A DNA stretch of 6,321 bases from Erythrobacter sp. GTDB lineage: Bacteria > Pseudomonadota > Alphaproteobacteria > Sphingomonadales > Sphingomonadaceae. Made by a program: the position numbers and the translations under genes. The stretch covers positions 1 through 6,321 of the forward strand of contig DMWU01000134.1 of the NCBI GenBank assembly GCA_003483125.1, written 5' to 3'. The notes below the pieces were generated by a model that was given only the letters and a program-made list of their open reading frames with translations, searched no databases and was not told where the DNA came from. Positions 1 to 6,085 of this stretch are shown here, one piece after another. The first letter of the stretch is position 1, and each line of letters starts with the position of its first letter.

Positions 1-13
1 TTTGTGGGCTTGA
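1..13 (+). CDS. Possible C-terminal tail of the upstream gene, by synteny trpG
   Basis: The frame ending in TGA at 11-13 reads Leu-Trp-Ala-stop just before the trpD ribosome binding site, so it may be the end of the preceding gene. In related genomes that gene is usually trpG, the glutamine amidotransferase component of anthranilate synthase. The other two frames are also open over these bases: one ends in a TGA at 30-32 that overlaps the trpD start codon, and the other ends at about 50. With so few codons, neither the frame nor the gene identity can be settled. The frame called here is preferred because it leaves the Shine-Dalgarno sequence at 17-23 outside the coding region. Confidence 0.3.
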
Positions 14-28
14 ACCGGAGGAACGCAA

Positions 29-1021
29 ATGAGCATCCTTCCTGACGTAAAACATCACTTGAGCGAACGAGAAGCCGAGGAGGCTTTCGGCAAGCTGTTG
101 GACGGTGAAACAAGCGAGGAGGAGATTGCCCACTTTTTGGTTGCTTTGTCCGATCGGGGTGAGACGTCTGACGAGATTGCAGGTGCGGCCAAGGCGCTGC
201 GCGCCCGCCTGATTCCCATAGAAGCGCCGGAGAATGCAGTGGACTGCTGTGGTACCGGCGGTGATGGCCATCATACGTTGAACGTGTCGACAGCAGTCAG
301 CTTCGTTGTTGCAGCTTGTGGCATCCCGGTTGCGAAACATGGTAATCGTGCAGCTTCATCCAAGTCAGGGGCAGCAGACACGCTAGAAGCCCTCGGACTA
401 GATATGGATGCGGCGGGCCGGACGGCTGAAAAGACGCTGGCCGATATCGGCATCTGTTTCCTCTTCGCCAAGAACCATCATCCCGCGATGGGACGTATCC
501 AGCCTATCCGCCAGCGTATTGGCCGCCGTACAATATTCAACCTGATGGGACCGCTATCAAATCCTGCGGGAGTGAAGCGCCAACTGATCGGAATTGCCCG
601 ACCAGCCTACGTGCCGATTTATGCGGGGGCCAAGACACGTCTCGGGACCGAAAGAACGCTGATAGTATCCGGTGACGAAGGCCTGGATGAGTTGAGTTTG
701 GCAGGCGGCAATGGAGTGGCTGATGTGCAAGGCAATGATTTCGAGATGCAGCGGCTGGATTGCAAAGTTGCCGGATTGCCGCACTCTCCGGTCGAGGCAA
801 TTCGCGGTGGGGATGCAAAGCATAATGCTGCGGCTCTCAGGTCACTGCTAGCGGGAGCTCCTGGCCCATATCGCGACGCCGTGCTGTTCAATGCGGCCGC
901 GGTATTGCTCGTGGCCGACAAGGGATCGGATTGGCATGATCGCGTCGCGGTTTCGGCCGAGGCGATCGACTCTGGCAAAGCGGCGGGAATCCTCTCGCGC
1001 TGGATCGATCTTGCGCAATGA
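29..1021 (+). CDS. trpD: Anthranilate phosphoribosyltransferase
   Basis: TrpD transfers the phosphoribosyl group of PRPP to anthranilate, giving N-(5'-phosphoribosyl)anthranilate, the second step of tryptophan synthesis from chorismate; it is cytosolic. The 330-residue product has the usual family length. Visible features are an N-terminal helical region (about 1-70), the PRPP-binding glycine loop GTGGDG at 75-80 followed by TLNVST, the [15 protein letters not shown] segment at 103-117, the [18 protein letters not shown] segment at 151-168 followed by [12 protein letters not shown], and the metal-binding Asp220-Glu221 pair in GLDELS. The ATG at 29 has a strong Shine-Dalgarno, GGAGGAA at 17-23, five bases upstream. 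Its TGA overlaps the trpC start (ATGA), which suggests translational coupling. No broken motif is seen. Confidence 0.97.
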   Translation: MSILPDVKHHLSEREAEEAFGKLLDGETSEEEIAHFLVALSDRGETSDEIAGAAKALRARLIPIEAPENAVDCCGTGGDGHHTLNVSTAVSFVVAACGIPVAKHGNRAASSKSGAADTLEALGLDMDAAGRTAEKTLADIGICFLFAKNHHPAMGRIQPIRQRIGRRTIFNLMGPLSNPAGVKRQLIGIARPAYVPIYAGAKTRLGTERTLIVSGDEGLDELSLAGGNGVADVQGNDFEMQRLDCKVAGLPHSPVEAIRGGDAKHNAAALRSLLAGAPGPYRDAVLFNAAAVLLVADKGSDWHDRVAVSAEAIDSGKAAGILSRWIDLAQ

Positions 1022-1803
1022 ACAAACTCGAAGAAATTTGCACCAATAAGCTGAGCGAAGTGGCTGCGCGAAAGGCCAGCCAATCGCTTGATGAGCTTGA
1101 TCGTATCGCCAAGCGACAGAACGCACCACGCGGATTTGAAGCAGAATTGCGCGCGGCAGTGAAAAGCAGATTTGGACTGATCGCCGAGATCAAGAAAGCA
1201 AGCCCTTCGAAGGGCCTTATCCGACCGGATTTTCACCCCGCACAACACGCGCATTCCTATCAGGCAGGTGGAGCGACCTGCCTCTCTGTCCTGACCGATG
1301 CACCCTATTTTCAAGGGCATGAGGACTTTCTTGTTGCTGCGAGGGAAGCTTGTTCTCTCCCGGTAATACGCAAGGATTTCATGGTTGATCCATGGCAAGT
1401 GGCGGAGGCACGAAGCATCGGTGCCGATGCTATTCTTATTATTGTCGCAGCGCTGGAAGATGCCCAGATGGCCGAAATTGAGGCAGCGGCGATTGAGCGT
1501 GGCATGGACGTGCTCGTAGAAGTGCACGATGAAATTGAACTGGAACGCGCTGCCGATCTCAAGTCGCGCCTTATTGGCGTCAACAATCGCGACCTCAAGA
1601 CTTTCAAAACTGATCTGGCAACCACGGAACGTCTTTCCAGCTTAGCGCCGGAAGGCACACTGCTTGTCGGTGAAAGCGGTATCAGGAACCATGCTGATTG
1701 CGAGAAGCTTGCCAATTCCGGTGTAAGGGCATTCTTGGTCGGAGAAAGCCTTATGCGACAAGATGATGTAGAAGCTGCGACCCGTAAGCTGCTGCAAGGT
1801 TGA
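1018..1803 (+). CDS. trpC: Indole-3-glycerol phosphate synthase
   Basis: TrpC closes the indole ring: it converts 1-(2-carboxyphenylamino)-1-deoxyribulose 5-phosphate to indole-3-glycerol phosphate with loss of CO2 and water. The 261-residue single-domain TIM barrel matches stand-alone TrpC enzymes; there is no fused TrpF domain as in E. coli. Family active-site residues are visible: Glu57 and Lys59 in [11 protein letters not shown], Lys119 in [13 protein letters not shown], Glu168 in LVEVHD, Asn189 in [11 protein letters not shown], and Glu219-Ser220 in VGESGI. The phosphate-binding end FLVGESLMR lies at 239-247. There is no good Shine-Dalgarno before the ATG at 1018; the ATGA overlap with trpD suggests translation by coupling. 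The TGA stop lies within TTGACT, which resembles a -35 element. Confidence 0.97.
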   Translation: MNKLEEICTNKLSEVAARKASQSLDELDRIAKRQNAPRGFEAELRAAVKSRFGLIAEIKKASPSKGLIRPDFHPAQHAHSYQAGGATCLSVLTDAPYFQGHEDFLVAAREACSLPVIRKDFMVDPWQVAEARSIGADAILIIVAALEDAQMAEIEAAAIERGMDVLVEVHDEIELERAADLKSRLIGVNNRDLKTFKTDLATTERLSSLAPEGTLLVGESGIRNHADCEKLANSGVRAFLVGESLMRQDDVEAATRKLLQG

Positions 1804-1857
1804 CTTGTCGTGGCCTTGGTTTTGCTCTTTAAGGCGCTTCCAGTACCCGCTCGAAAT

Positions 1858-1861
1858 GGAG
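1858..1861 (+). promoter_or_regulatory. Ribosome binding site that decides the moaC start
   Basis: GGAG lies six bases before the GTG at 1868. The in-frame ATG at 1856 overlaps this GGAG and has no Shine-Dalgarno at normal distance; the nearest AAGG, at 1831-1834, is 21 bases away. The TTG at 1805 would add 21 residues that MoaC proteins do not have. The GTG is therefore the best start. Confidence 0.65.
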
Positions 1862-1867
1862 CGATTA

Positions 1868-2362
1868 GTGAGCAAGAGACTGAGCGAACTTACGCATCTC
1901 GATGAAAGCGGCGCGGCCAGGATGGTCAATGTTGGCAGCAAGGCGCAGACTGATCGCAGCGCAACCGCTTATGGCCGTATCAGGATGAGTAAAGAGGCCA
2001 TAGCCGCTATCCATGCTGGCGACGCCCCCAAAGGCGATGTGCTTGGTACGGCCAGGATCGCGGCGATCATGGCAGCCAAGCGTACTGCAGAACTAATTCC
2101 GCTGTGCCATCCGCTTGGCCTTGATGCCGTTGAGATCGAATTTGACTATGGTGATGGTTCGATCGCCGTGAAGGCTACGGCCTCGCTCACTGGCAAGACT
2201 GGTGTCGAGATGGAAGTTATGGTCGCTGTAACGACGGCGCTTCTCACGATTTACGACATGGCCAAGGCACTGGATAAAGGCATGGTGATCGAGGAAGTTC
2301 GACTGCTTGAAAAGAAAGGCGGAAAATCAGATCATTGGCGCGCCGAGGAGCCTTCCGCTTAA
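1868..2362 (+). CDS. moaC: Cyclic pyranopterin monophosphate synthase MoaC
   Basis: MoaC turns the 3',8-cyclo-GTP product of MoaA into cyclic pyranopterin monophosphate, an early step of molybdenum cofactor synthesis. With the GTG start the product is 164 residues, near the usual length of about 160. Its N-terminus, SELTHLDESGAARMVNVGSKA, fits the family start. Conserved blocks are KGDVLGTARIAAIMAAKRT (55-73), LIPLCHPL (77-84) with the Cys80-His81 pair, LTGKTGVEMEV (108-118) with the acidic pair Glu114/Glu116, YDMAKALDKGMVI (129-141) with Asp130 and Lys133, and a GGKS tail motif (151-154). It follows trpC by 64 nt and its TAA shares one base with the moeA ATG (TAATG). moaA and the molybdopterin synthase genes are not in the window. 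Start codon choice is the main uncertainty. Confidence 0.94.
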   Translation: MSKRLSELTHLDESGAARMVNVGSKAQTDRSATAYGRIRMSKEAIAAIHAGDAPKGDVLGTARIAAIMAAKRTAELIPLCHPLGLDAVEIEFDYGDGSIAVKATASLTGKTGVEMEVMVAVTTALLTIYDMAKALDKGMVIEEVRLLEKKGGKSDHWRAEEPSA

Positions 2363-3552
2363 TGGGGCAAATGATCAGCCTTAGTGAAGCTCAAAGTCGC
2401 GTTTTGGCGATGGCTCCAACCATGCAGACCGAAAAAGTAAGTGTATCATCGGCGCTCGGGCGATATCTCGCGACCGATTTGATCGCACGGCGCACCCAAC
2501 CTCCAGCAGATTTGTCCGCAATGGATGGATTTGCGATTTTAGGCGATGGACCGTGGAAACTTGTCGGTGAATCAAGAGCTGGTGCACCTTGCGGAAACAA
2601 GATCAATCCTGGAGAATGCACACGCATCTCGACTGGCGCGCATATCCCCGATTGCGCAGATCGCGTGCTGATCCAGGAAAATGCCAGCGTGGCTGACGAG
2701 CTGGTAAGATGCACACAAGATATGCCGCGCGAGGGTAAGCATATCCGGCGTCGAGGCTTCGATTTTGCTGAAGGGGATCGACTTCTCGAAGCGGGACGTT
2801 TGATCGGCCCCTCACAGATAGCGCTGGCAATCACTTCCGGCCATGCTGAAGTCGAAGTGCGAAGGCCGCCCTTTGTCGCTGTATTAGACAGCGGCGACTC
2901 GCTTTCGTCTGATCCAGTTTCGTGTCGCCCCGATCAGATTCCTGCCAGTAACGGAGCGATGATCGCTGCGATGTTGAGCAACCTGGGTTGCCAAGTTCTT
3001 CGCATCGGACCGGTAGCTGATGACAGTGCGGCACTTGCGGCTGCCCTCAAGCAAGCTGAGACGGCCGATGTCCTGGTCACTAGCGGCGGTGCATCTGTTG
3101 GCGATCACGACCTTATAAAGCCAGCGTTAGAAAGCTGGGGCGCGAAGCTGGATTTCTGGAAAGTCGCGATGAAGCCAGGCAAGCCGCTTATGTTGGCAAA
3201 ACGAGGCGATCAGATTGTGATCGGACTGCCCGGTAATCCGGTTTCAAGCTATGTCACTGCCGCTTTGTTCCTGCTGCCACTTGTTCGCGTCGCTATGGGT
3301 AGCACGCGTCCTCTTCCGCGACGCGGCAAATTTCGTCTTGCCTGCGATCTTCCCGCCAGTGGATCACGACACGAGTTCCTAAGAGCCAATTGGGATGTGG
3401 ACGTCGTAGGATTGTCAGAATTGCAGGATTCAAGTGCCCTTCTTACGCTTGCGAATTCCAACTGTCTTATTGAACGCCCACCAAACTCTGATGCAGCTGA
3501 GGCGGGATCATTTGTTCCTGTCGTCTTCCCCGAAAATGTTGGATTTGCTTGA
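2362..3552 (+). CDS. moeA: Molybdopterin molybdenumtransferase MoeA
   Basis: MoeA inserts molybdate into adenylylated molybdopterin, the last step in making the basic molybdenum cofactor; it is normally a cytosolic dimer. The product has 396 residues, typical for the family. Residues matching E. coli active-site positions are Asp55 in LSAMDGFA (E. coli Asp59), Thr91 in RISTGAHIP (Thr100), Asp134 in RRRGFDF (Asp142), Asp220/221 (Asp228 region), Asp250 in SGGASVGDHD (Asp259), Lys267 and Lys271 in FWKVAMKPGKP (Lys275/279), and Pro290/Pro293 in GLPGNP (Pro298/301). The position of E. coli Glu188 is Ser180, in DSGDSL instead of the usual TGDEL. The ATG at 2362 is chosen because GAGGAG at 2345-2350 lies 11 bases upstream and the start overlaps the moaC stop. 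The ATG at 2371 is the alternative; its nearest purine run is only three bases away. Confidence 0.95.
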   Translation: MGQMISLSEAQSRVLAMAPTMQTEKVSVSSALGRYLATDLIARRTQPPADLSAMDGFAILGDGPWKLVGESRAGAPCGNKINPGECTRISTGAHIPDCADRVLIQENASVADELVRCTQDMPREGKHIRRRGFDFAEGDRLLEAGRLIGPSQIALAITSGHAEVEVRRPPFVAVLDSGDSLSSDPVSCRPDQIPASNGAMIAAMLSNLGCQVLRIGPVADDSAALAAALKQAETADVLVTSGGASVGDHDLIKPALESWGAKLDFWKVAMKPGKPLMLAKRGDQIVIGLPGNPVSSYVTAALFLLPLVRVAMGSTRPLPRRGKFRLACDLPASGSRHEFLRANWDVDVVGLSELQDSSALLTLANSNCLIERPPNSDAAEAGSFVPVVFPENVGFA

Positions 3553-3577
3553 CTCAATATCCCAAGTTGCCTAATTG
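3549..3577 (+). promoter_or_regulatory. Candidate lexA promoter
   Basis: TTGACT at 3549-3554 matches the -35 consensus in five of six bases and overlaps the moeA stop codon. A 17-base spacer leads to TAATTG at 3572-3577, a poor -10. If used, transcription would start near 3584, inside the GTTC-N7-GTTC box, which would make simple repression by LexA possible. The weak -10 keeps this tentative. Confidence 0.3.
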
Positions 3578-3591
3578 TTCCTCATTCGTTC
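3577..3591 (+). promoter_or_regulatory. LexA operator (SOS box), GTTC-N7-GTTC
   Basis: GTTC at 3577-3580 and GTTC at 3588-3591 are separated by exactly seven bases (CTCATTC). This is the direct-repeat SOS box known for alphaproteobacterial LexA. It lies 46 nt before the chosen lexA start, the expected place for an autoregulatory operator. Confidence 0.8.
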
Positions 3592-3605
3592 ACATTAATG
3601 TGAAC
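3588..3605 (+). repeat. Perfect 18-bp palindrome in the lexA upstream region
   Basis: GTTCACATTAATGTGAAC is its own reverse complement over all 18 bases. Its left GTTC is also the right half of the SOS box, and its right GAAC starts the next GAAC-N4-GTTC element. It is a plausible protein-binding site, either a second LexA contact or another dimeric regulator. It has no following T-run, so it is not a terminator. Confidence 0.6.
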
Positions 3606-3613
3606 ATTTGTTC
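3602..3613 (+). promoter_or_regulatory. GAAC-N4-GTTC element before lexA
   Basis: GAAC (3602-3605), ATTT, GTTC (3610-3613) forms an inverted pair of LexA-like half-sites with a four-base spacer, the core spacing of the Bacillus-type SOS box. It overlaps the right arm of the 18-bp palindrome. Whether the resident LexA uses this spacing is unknown; it may be an auxiliary site or chance. Confidence 0.4.
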
Positions 3614-3621
3614 GACCGCTT

Positions 3622-3628
3622 AGGGAGA
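3622..3628 (+). promoter_or_regulatory. Ribosome binding site that decides the lexA start
   Basis: AGGGAGA lies eight bases before the ATG at 3637 but only two bases before the ATG at 3631. The spacing favours 3637, which also gives the N-terminus MLTAKQ typical of alphaproteobacterial LexA. Confidence 0.7.
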
Positions 3629-3636
3629 TCATGCCA

Positions 3637-4323
3637 ATGCTGACAGCAAAACAGCACGAGCTAATTCGTTTCATTCAGCAGCGACTAGAGGAAACTGGAA
3701 TCTCTCCTTCATTTGAGGAAATGAAAGAGGCTCTGGATCTGAAGAGCAAATCTGGCGTTCATCGCCTGATTTCAGCGTTGGAGGAACGCGGATTCATTCG
3801 ACGACTACCCAATCGTGCAAGAGCGCTCGAGGTTATCAAGCAACCCGAAGATGTAACTCCTGCTGGGAAGGTTCGCCCAGCAAATGACGTTGTGTCGATT
3901 GCGACCTCCCCTGTCCCAGCAGCGCCCGAGGCTGCCAATGATGTAATAGAGATTCCTTTGCATGGCCGCATCGCAGCTGGCGCTCCGATCGAAGCACTTG
4001 AAGGCCAGAACAGTCTGCCAGTGCCTGCCGCTCTGCTTGGCCCTGGTGAACATTATGCACTCGAAGTTTCAGGCGATTCGATGATCGAAGCCGGAATCTT
4101 CGATGGCGACTTTGCACTTGTTCGGCGTACTGATTCAGCCCGAGATGGTGAAATCGTTGTAGCGCTTGTTCGTAATGAAGAAGCCACGCTCAAATATCTC
4201 CATCGCGAGAACGGAAACGTGAGACTCGATCCGGCGAATGGAGCTTATAACCCGCAGATCTATTCACCGCATGAAGTCGTGGTTCAGGGCAAGCTGGCCG
4301 GTTTACTACGGCGCTATCACTAA
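3637..4323 (+). CDS. lexA: SOS-response transcriptional repressor LexA
   Basis: LexA represses DNA-damage genes and cleaves itself when RecA filaments form. The 228-residue product is longer than E. coli LexA (202), as usual in alphaproteobacteria. Residues 1-68 form the winged helix-turn-helix, with [21 protein letters not shown] as recognition region and the wing [15 protein letters not shown] linker rich in Ala, Pro and Val follows (about 69-104). The C-terminal S24 peptidase domain has the cleavage site Ala114-Gly115 in GRIAAGAP, nucleophile Ser148 in [10 protein letters not shown], and general base Lys186 in ATLKYLH. All catalytic features are present, so a working, cleavable repressor is expected. 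It is preceded by an SOS box and related half-sites, indicating autoregulation. An alternative ATG at 3631 would add Met-Pro. Confidence 0.96.
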   Translation: MLTAKQHELIRFIQQRLEETGISPSFEEMKEALDLKSKSGVHRLISALEERGFIRRLPNRARALEVIKQPEDVTPAGKVRPANDVVSIATSPVPAAPEAANDVIEIPLHGRIAAGAPIEALEGQNSLPVPAALLGPGEHYALEVSGDSMIEAGIFDGDFALVRRTDSARDGEIVVALVRNEEATLKYLHRENGNVRLDPANGAYNPQIYSPHEVVVQGKLAGLLRRYH

Positions 4324-4394
4324 TCACGACCGCCAGGGGCACTTCTGACTAATATTAGGCTGAACGCCACCAGCGTCTGACGGATATGTGAGTA

Positions 4395-4442
4395 CCAATT
4401 TACTCTTCCTAGCGATTGGCCAATGCCGGCTCCGTAAATTGG
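4395..4442 (+). repeat. Nested inverted repeat, CCAATTTAC/GTAAATTGG around ATTGGCCAAT
   Basis: CCAATTTAC at 4395-4403 is perfectly complementary to GTAAATTGG at 4434-4442, with 30 nt between. Inside is the 10-bp palindrome ATTGGCCAAT (4415-4424). The word CCAAT therefore occurs four times in alternating orientation: 4395 (+), 4415 (-), 4420 (+), 4438 (-). It could be an RNA stem-loop or a multi-site operator; no known family was recognised. Confidence 0.55.
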
Positions 4443-4530
4443 CGCGATGAAACGCCGAATCCGCAAGGAATTTCTCATTTCGCAACGCAACGCTGGACAA
4501 GTGCGGCAGACTGCGCCAATTGCGCTGCAC
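4437..4530 (+). repeat. Second 9-bp complementary pair and interleaved stem, possible RNA pseudoknot
   Basis: AATTGGCGC at 4437-4445 is perfectly complementary to GCGCCAATT at 4513-4521. The latter sits in the loop of another possible stem, GTGCGGC (4501-4507) with GCTGCAC (4524-4530), seven pairs including one G-U. The order of the strands makes an H-type pseudoknot formally possible. The first pair also competes with the 4395-4442 stem, because both use bases 4437-4442. The repeats are seen directly; folding in vivo is inference. Confidence 0.4.
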
Positions 4531-4549
4531 TGCAACATGCGTGTCTTAG

Positions 4550-4569
4550 GTCCCTCCGCTTAGAGGGGC
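4550..4569 (+). repeat. GC-rich hairpin in the gltX upstream region
   Basis: GTCCCTC (4550-4556) pairs with GAGGGGC (4563-4569) through seven pairs including one G-U, around the six-base loop CGCTTA. No T-run follows on either strand, so it is not a standard intrinsic terminator. It ends 52 nt before the gltX start and may be part of the gltX 5' leader. Confidence 0.45.
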
Positions 4570-4603
4570 AATGGGCGTTTGCGACCCCGCCATACAAACA
4601 TTT

Positions 4604-4610
4604 AAAAGGA
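4604..4610 (+). promoter_or_regulatory. Ribosome binding site that decides the gltX start
   Basis: AAAAGGA lies 11 bases before the ATG at 4622. The in-frame ATG at 4571 has only GGGG two bases upstream and would add 17 residues before the conserved N-terminus, so 4622 is chosen. Confidence 0.65.
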
Positions 4611-4621
4611 AACAAGCACTT

Positions 4622-6055
4622 ATGGCAAGCGATTCAGGTGCAAAGACCGGTGAAATTGTTACCCGCTTTGCCCCTTCTCCCACGGGTTTCCTGCATATCG
4701 GCGGAGCGCGTACAGCCTTGTTCAATTGGCTTTACGCGCGGCATCATGGCGGTAAGGCCCTCCTGCGCATTGAAGACACTGATCGCAAACGCTCCACTCA
4801 AGAGGCTATCGACGCAATTCTTGATGGTCTCGATTGGCTCGGCCTGGATTACGATGAGGCTCCGCTCTTTCAGTCGCACCGCAGCGACCGTCATGCCGAG
4901 GTTGCGGAGAAGCTGCTCGAGGCAGGTCATGCTTACCGCTGCTATGCGACACCGGAAGAGTTGGAAGAAATGCGTGCGGCCCAACGCGCCGCAAAGCAAC
5001 CGCTCCGTTACGATGGGCGTTGGCGTGACCGCGATCCGGCAGATGCACCGGTAGATGCGCCGTATGTCATTCGCCTGAAAACAGCGACGCAAGGCGAAGC
5101 CACCATTGCCGACCGCGTCCAGGGCCATGTCACGGTTCGGAACGAGGAGATCGACGACTATATTATCCTGCGTGCGGACGGGACGCCAACCTATATGCTG
5201 GCGGCCGTTGTCGACGATCATGACATGGGCGTGACCCACATCATCCGAGGCGACGATCATTTGAACAATGCGTTCAGGCAATTGCCTATTTATGAGGCGA
5301 TGAGCCAGATTGAAGGTGGCGGGGAGCATCCGGTCTACGCGCATATTCCCCTGATTCATGGATCGGACAGCGCAAAACTTTCCAAGCGACACGGCGCTTT
5401 GGGCGTTGACGCCTATCGCGATGAGATGGGCATCTTGCCCGAGGCGTTGTTCAACTATTTACTTCGGCTAGGATGGGGACATGGCGACCGGGAAGAGTTC
5501 ACCCGAGACGACGCCATCGCTGCTTTCGACCTCAACGGTGTAGGCAAGAGTGCTTCACGCTTCGATCTTAAGAAGCTTGAAAATCTGAATGGTTATTACA
5601 TTCGCGAATGCGAAGATGATCGGCTGGTTCAGATTGTAGCCCCGCTGATAGGCGACATGGTCGACCAAGAATTGCTTGCTCAGGCAATGCCCGTGCTCAA
5701 GCTACGGGCCAAGAACATCAATGATTTGGTAGAAGGCGCCGCCTTTCTCTTCAAGCAACGCCCGCTGGAGATGACCGAGAAAGCGGCTAAACTGCTCGAC
5801 GAGGACGCTCGAAAACGTTTGGCAACAATTTCTATGCGCCTCGCGGCGGAAAAAAACTGGACAATTGACGCTCTAGAAGTAACTACCAAAGCAATTGCCG
5901 AGGAACTCGAAGTGGGCCTTGGCAAACTGGCACAGCCGATGCGTGCGGCCCTTACCGGAACGACGACCTCGCCCGGTATTTTCGATGTTCTGGTCCTATT
6001 GGGACGGGATGAAGCGCTAGCGCGTATCGACGCGCAAGCTGCAACCGCGGGTTGA
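4622..6055 (+). CDS. gltX: Glutamyl-tRNA synthetase
   Basis: GluRS attaches glutamate to tRNA-Glu using ATP in the cytosol. The 477-residue product is a complete class I enzyme of bacterial length. The Rossmann domain begins with [19 protein letters not shown] (15-33), carrying the HIGH-type motif HIGG at 25-28. The KMSKS-type motif is KLSKRHG at 252-258. Other family blocks are RIEDTD (49-54), the [21 protein letters not shown] block (196-216), [11 protein letters not shown] (279-289) and the C-terminal anticodon-binding region (about 320-477). Of the four E. coli zinc-site ligands only the first is kept: Cys107, with Ala109, Trp134 and Asp136 at the other positions, so a zinc-free form is likely. 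Alphaproteobacteria often have two GltX paralogues and may charge tRNA-Gln through GatCAB; specificity cannot be read from this sequence alone. gltA follows after 30 nt. Confidence 0.96.
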   Translation: MASDSGAKTGEIVTRFAPSPTGFLHIGGARTALFNWLYARHHGGKALLRIEDTDRKRSTQEAIDAILDGLDWLGLDYDEAPLFQSHRSDRHAEVAEKLLEAGHAYRCYATPEELEEMRAAQRAAKQPLRYDGRWRDRDPADAPVDAPYVIRLKTATQGEATIADRVQGHVTVRNEEIDDYIILRADGTPTYMLAAVVDDHDMGVTHIIRGDDHLNNAFRQLPIYEAMSQIEGGGEHPVYAHIPLIHGSDSAKLSKRHGALGVDAYRDEMGILPEALFNYLLRLGWGHGDREEFTRDDAIAAFDLNGVGKSASRFDLKKLENLNGYYIRECEDDRLVQIVAPLIGDMVDQELLAQAMPVLKLRAKNINDLVEGAAFLFKQRPLEMTEKAAKLLDEDARKRLATISMRLAAEKNWTIDALEVTTKAIAEELEVGLGKLAQPMRAALTGTTTSPGIFDVLVLLGRDEALARIDAQAATAG

Positions 6056-6072
6056 TCGCAGACTGAATTTTG

Positions 6073-6079
6073 AAGGAGA
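6073..6079 (+). promoter_or_regulatory. Ribosome binding site for the TTG-started gltA
   Basis: AAGGAGA lies six bases before the TTG at 6086, an ideal distance. An in-frame TGA at 6071-6073 closes the frame upstream. The only other near-start codon, CTG at 6080, directly abuts the Shine-Dalgarno and is too close. Confidence 0.8.
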
Positions 6080-6085
6080 CTGAAT

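Larger units (their letters stand above)
4324..4621 (+). other. Non-coding gap between lexA and gltX, rich in inverted repeats
   Basis: This 298-nt stretch contains no gene I can support. A minus-strand frame of about 70 codons (to about 4538) resembles no family I know. It holds the palindrome CTAATATTAG (4349-4358), a small ACGC/GCGT hairpin (4364-4376), the nested CCAAT/ATTGG repeats at 4395-4442, complementary segments at 4437-4445 and 4513-4521, and a hairpin at 4550-4569. No classical stem plus T-run terminator for lexA was found. gltX presumably has its promoter here, but no convincing -35/-10 pair was seen. The best pair, TTGCGA at 4579 and TTTAAA at 4601, would start transcription inside or past the gltX Shine-Dalgarno. 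Confidence 0.6.

Noticed and set aside
619..1527. Long minus-strand open frame (302 codons) opposite trpD and trpC
   Set aside because: It lies wholly antisense to two well-supported genes, crosses their junction, and its product shows no family motif. Open antisense frames are common opposite GC-rich coding DNA.
1795..1818. CAAGG/CCTTG inverted repeat at the end of trpC, followed by a T-rich stretch, considered as a terminator
   Set aside because: The stem is only five pairs with a 14-base loop and the T-rich stretch is broken by other bases, so it is too weak to call.
4364..4376. ACGC/GCGT hairpin after lexA, considered as a terminator
   Set aside because: It has only four pairs and no T-run follows.
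4320..4538. Minus-strand open frame of about 70 codons in the lexA-gltX gap, considered as a comEC remnant
   Set aside because: The product lacks the membrane segments and motifs of ComEC, and no ribosome binding site stands out. Nothing supports it as a gene or pseudogene.
4579..4606. TTGCGA and TTTAAA, considered as the gltX promoter
   Set aside because: With this spacing transcription would begin near 4613, excluding the gltX Shine-Dalgarno at 4604-4610.
4416..5054. Plus-strand open frame (212 codons) starting in the lexA-gltX gap with TTG
   Set aside because: More than two thirds of it overlaps gltX out of frame, it has a weak start, and its product looks like no known family.
4634..5392. 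Minus-strand open frame (252 codons) opposite gltX
   Set aside because: It is fully antisense to an intact gltX and has no recognisable domain; it is a shadow of the real gene.
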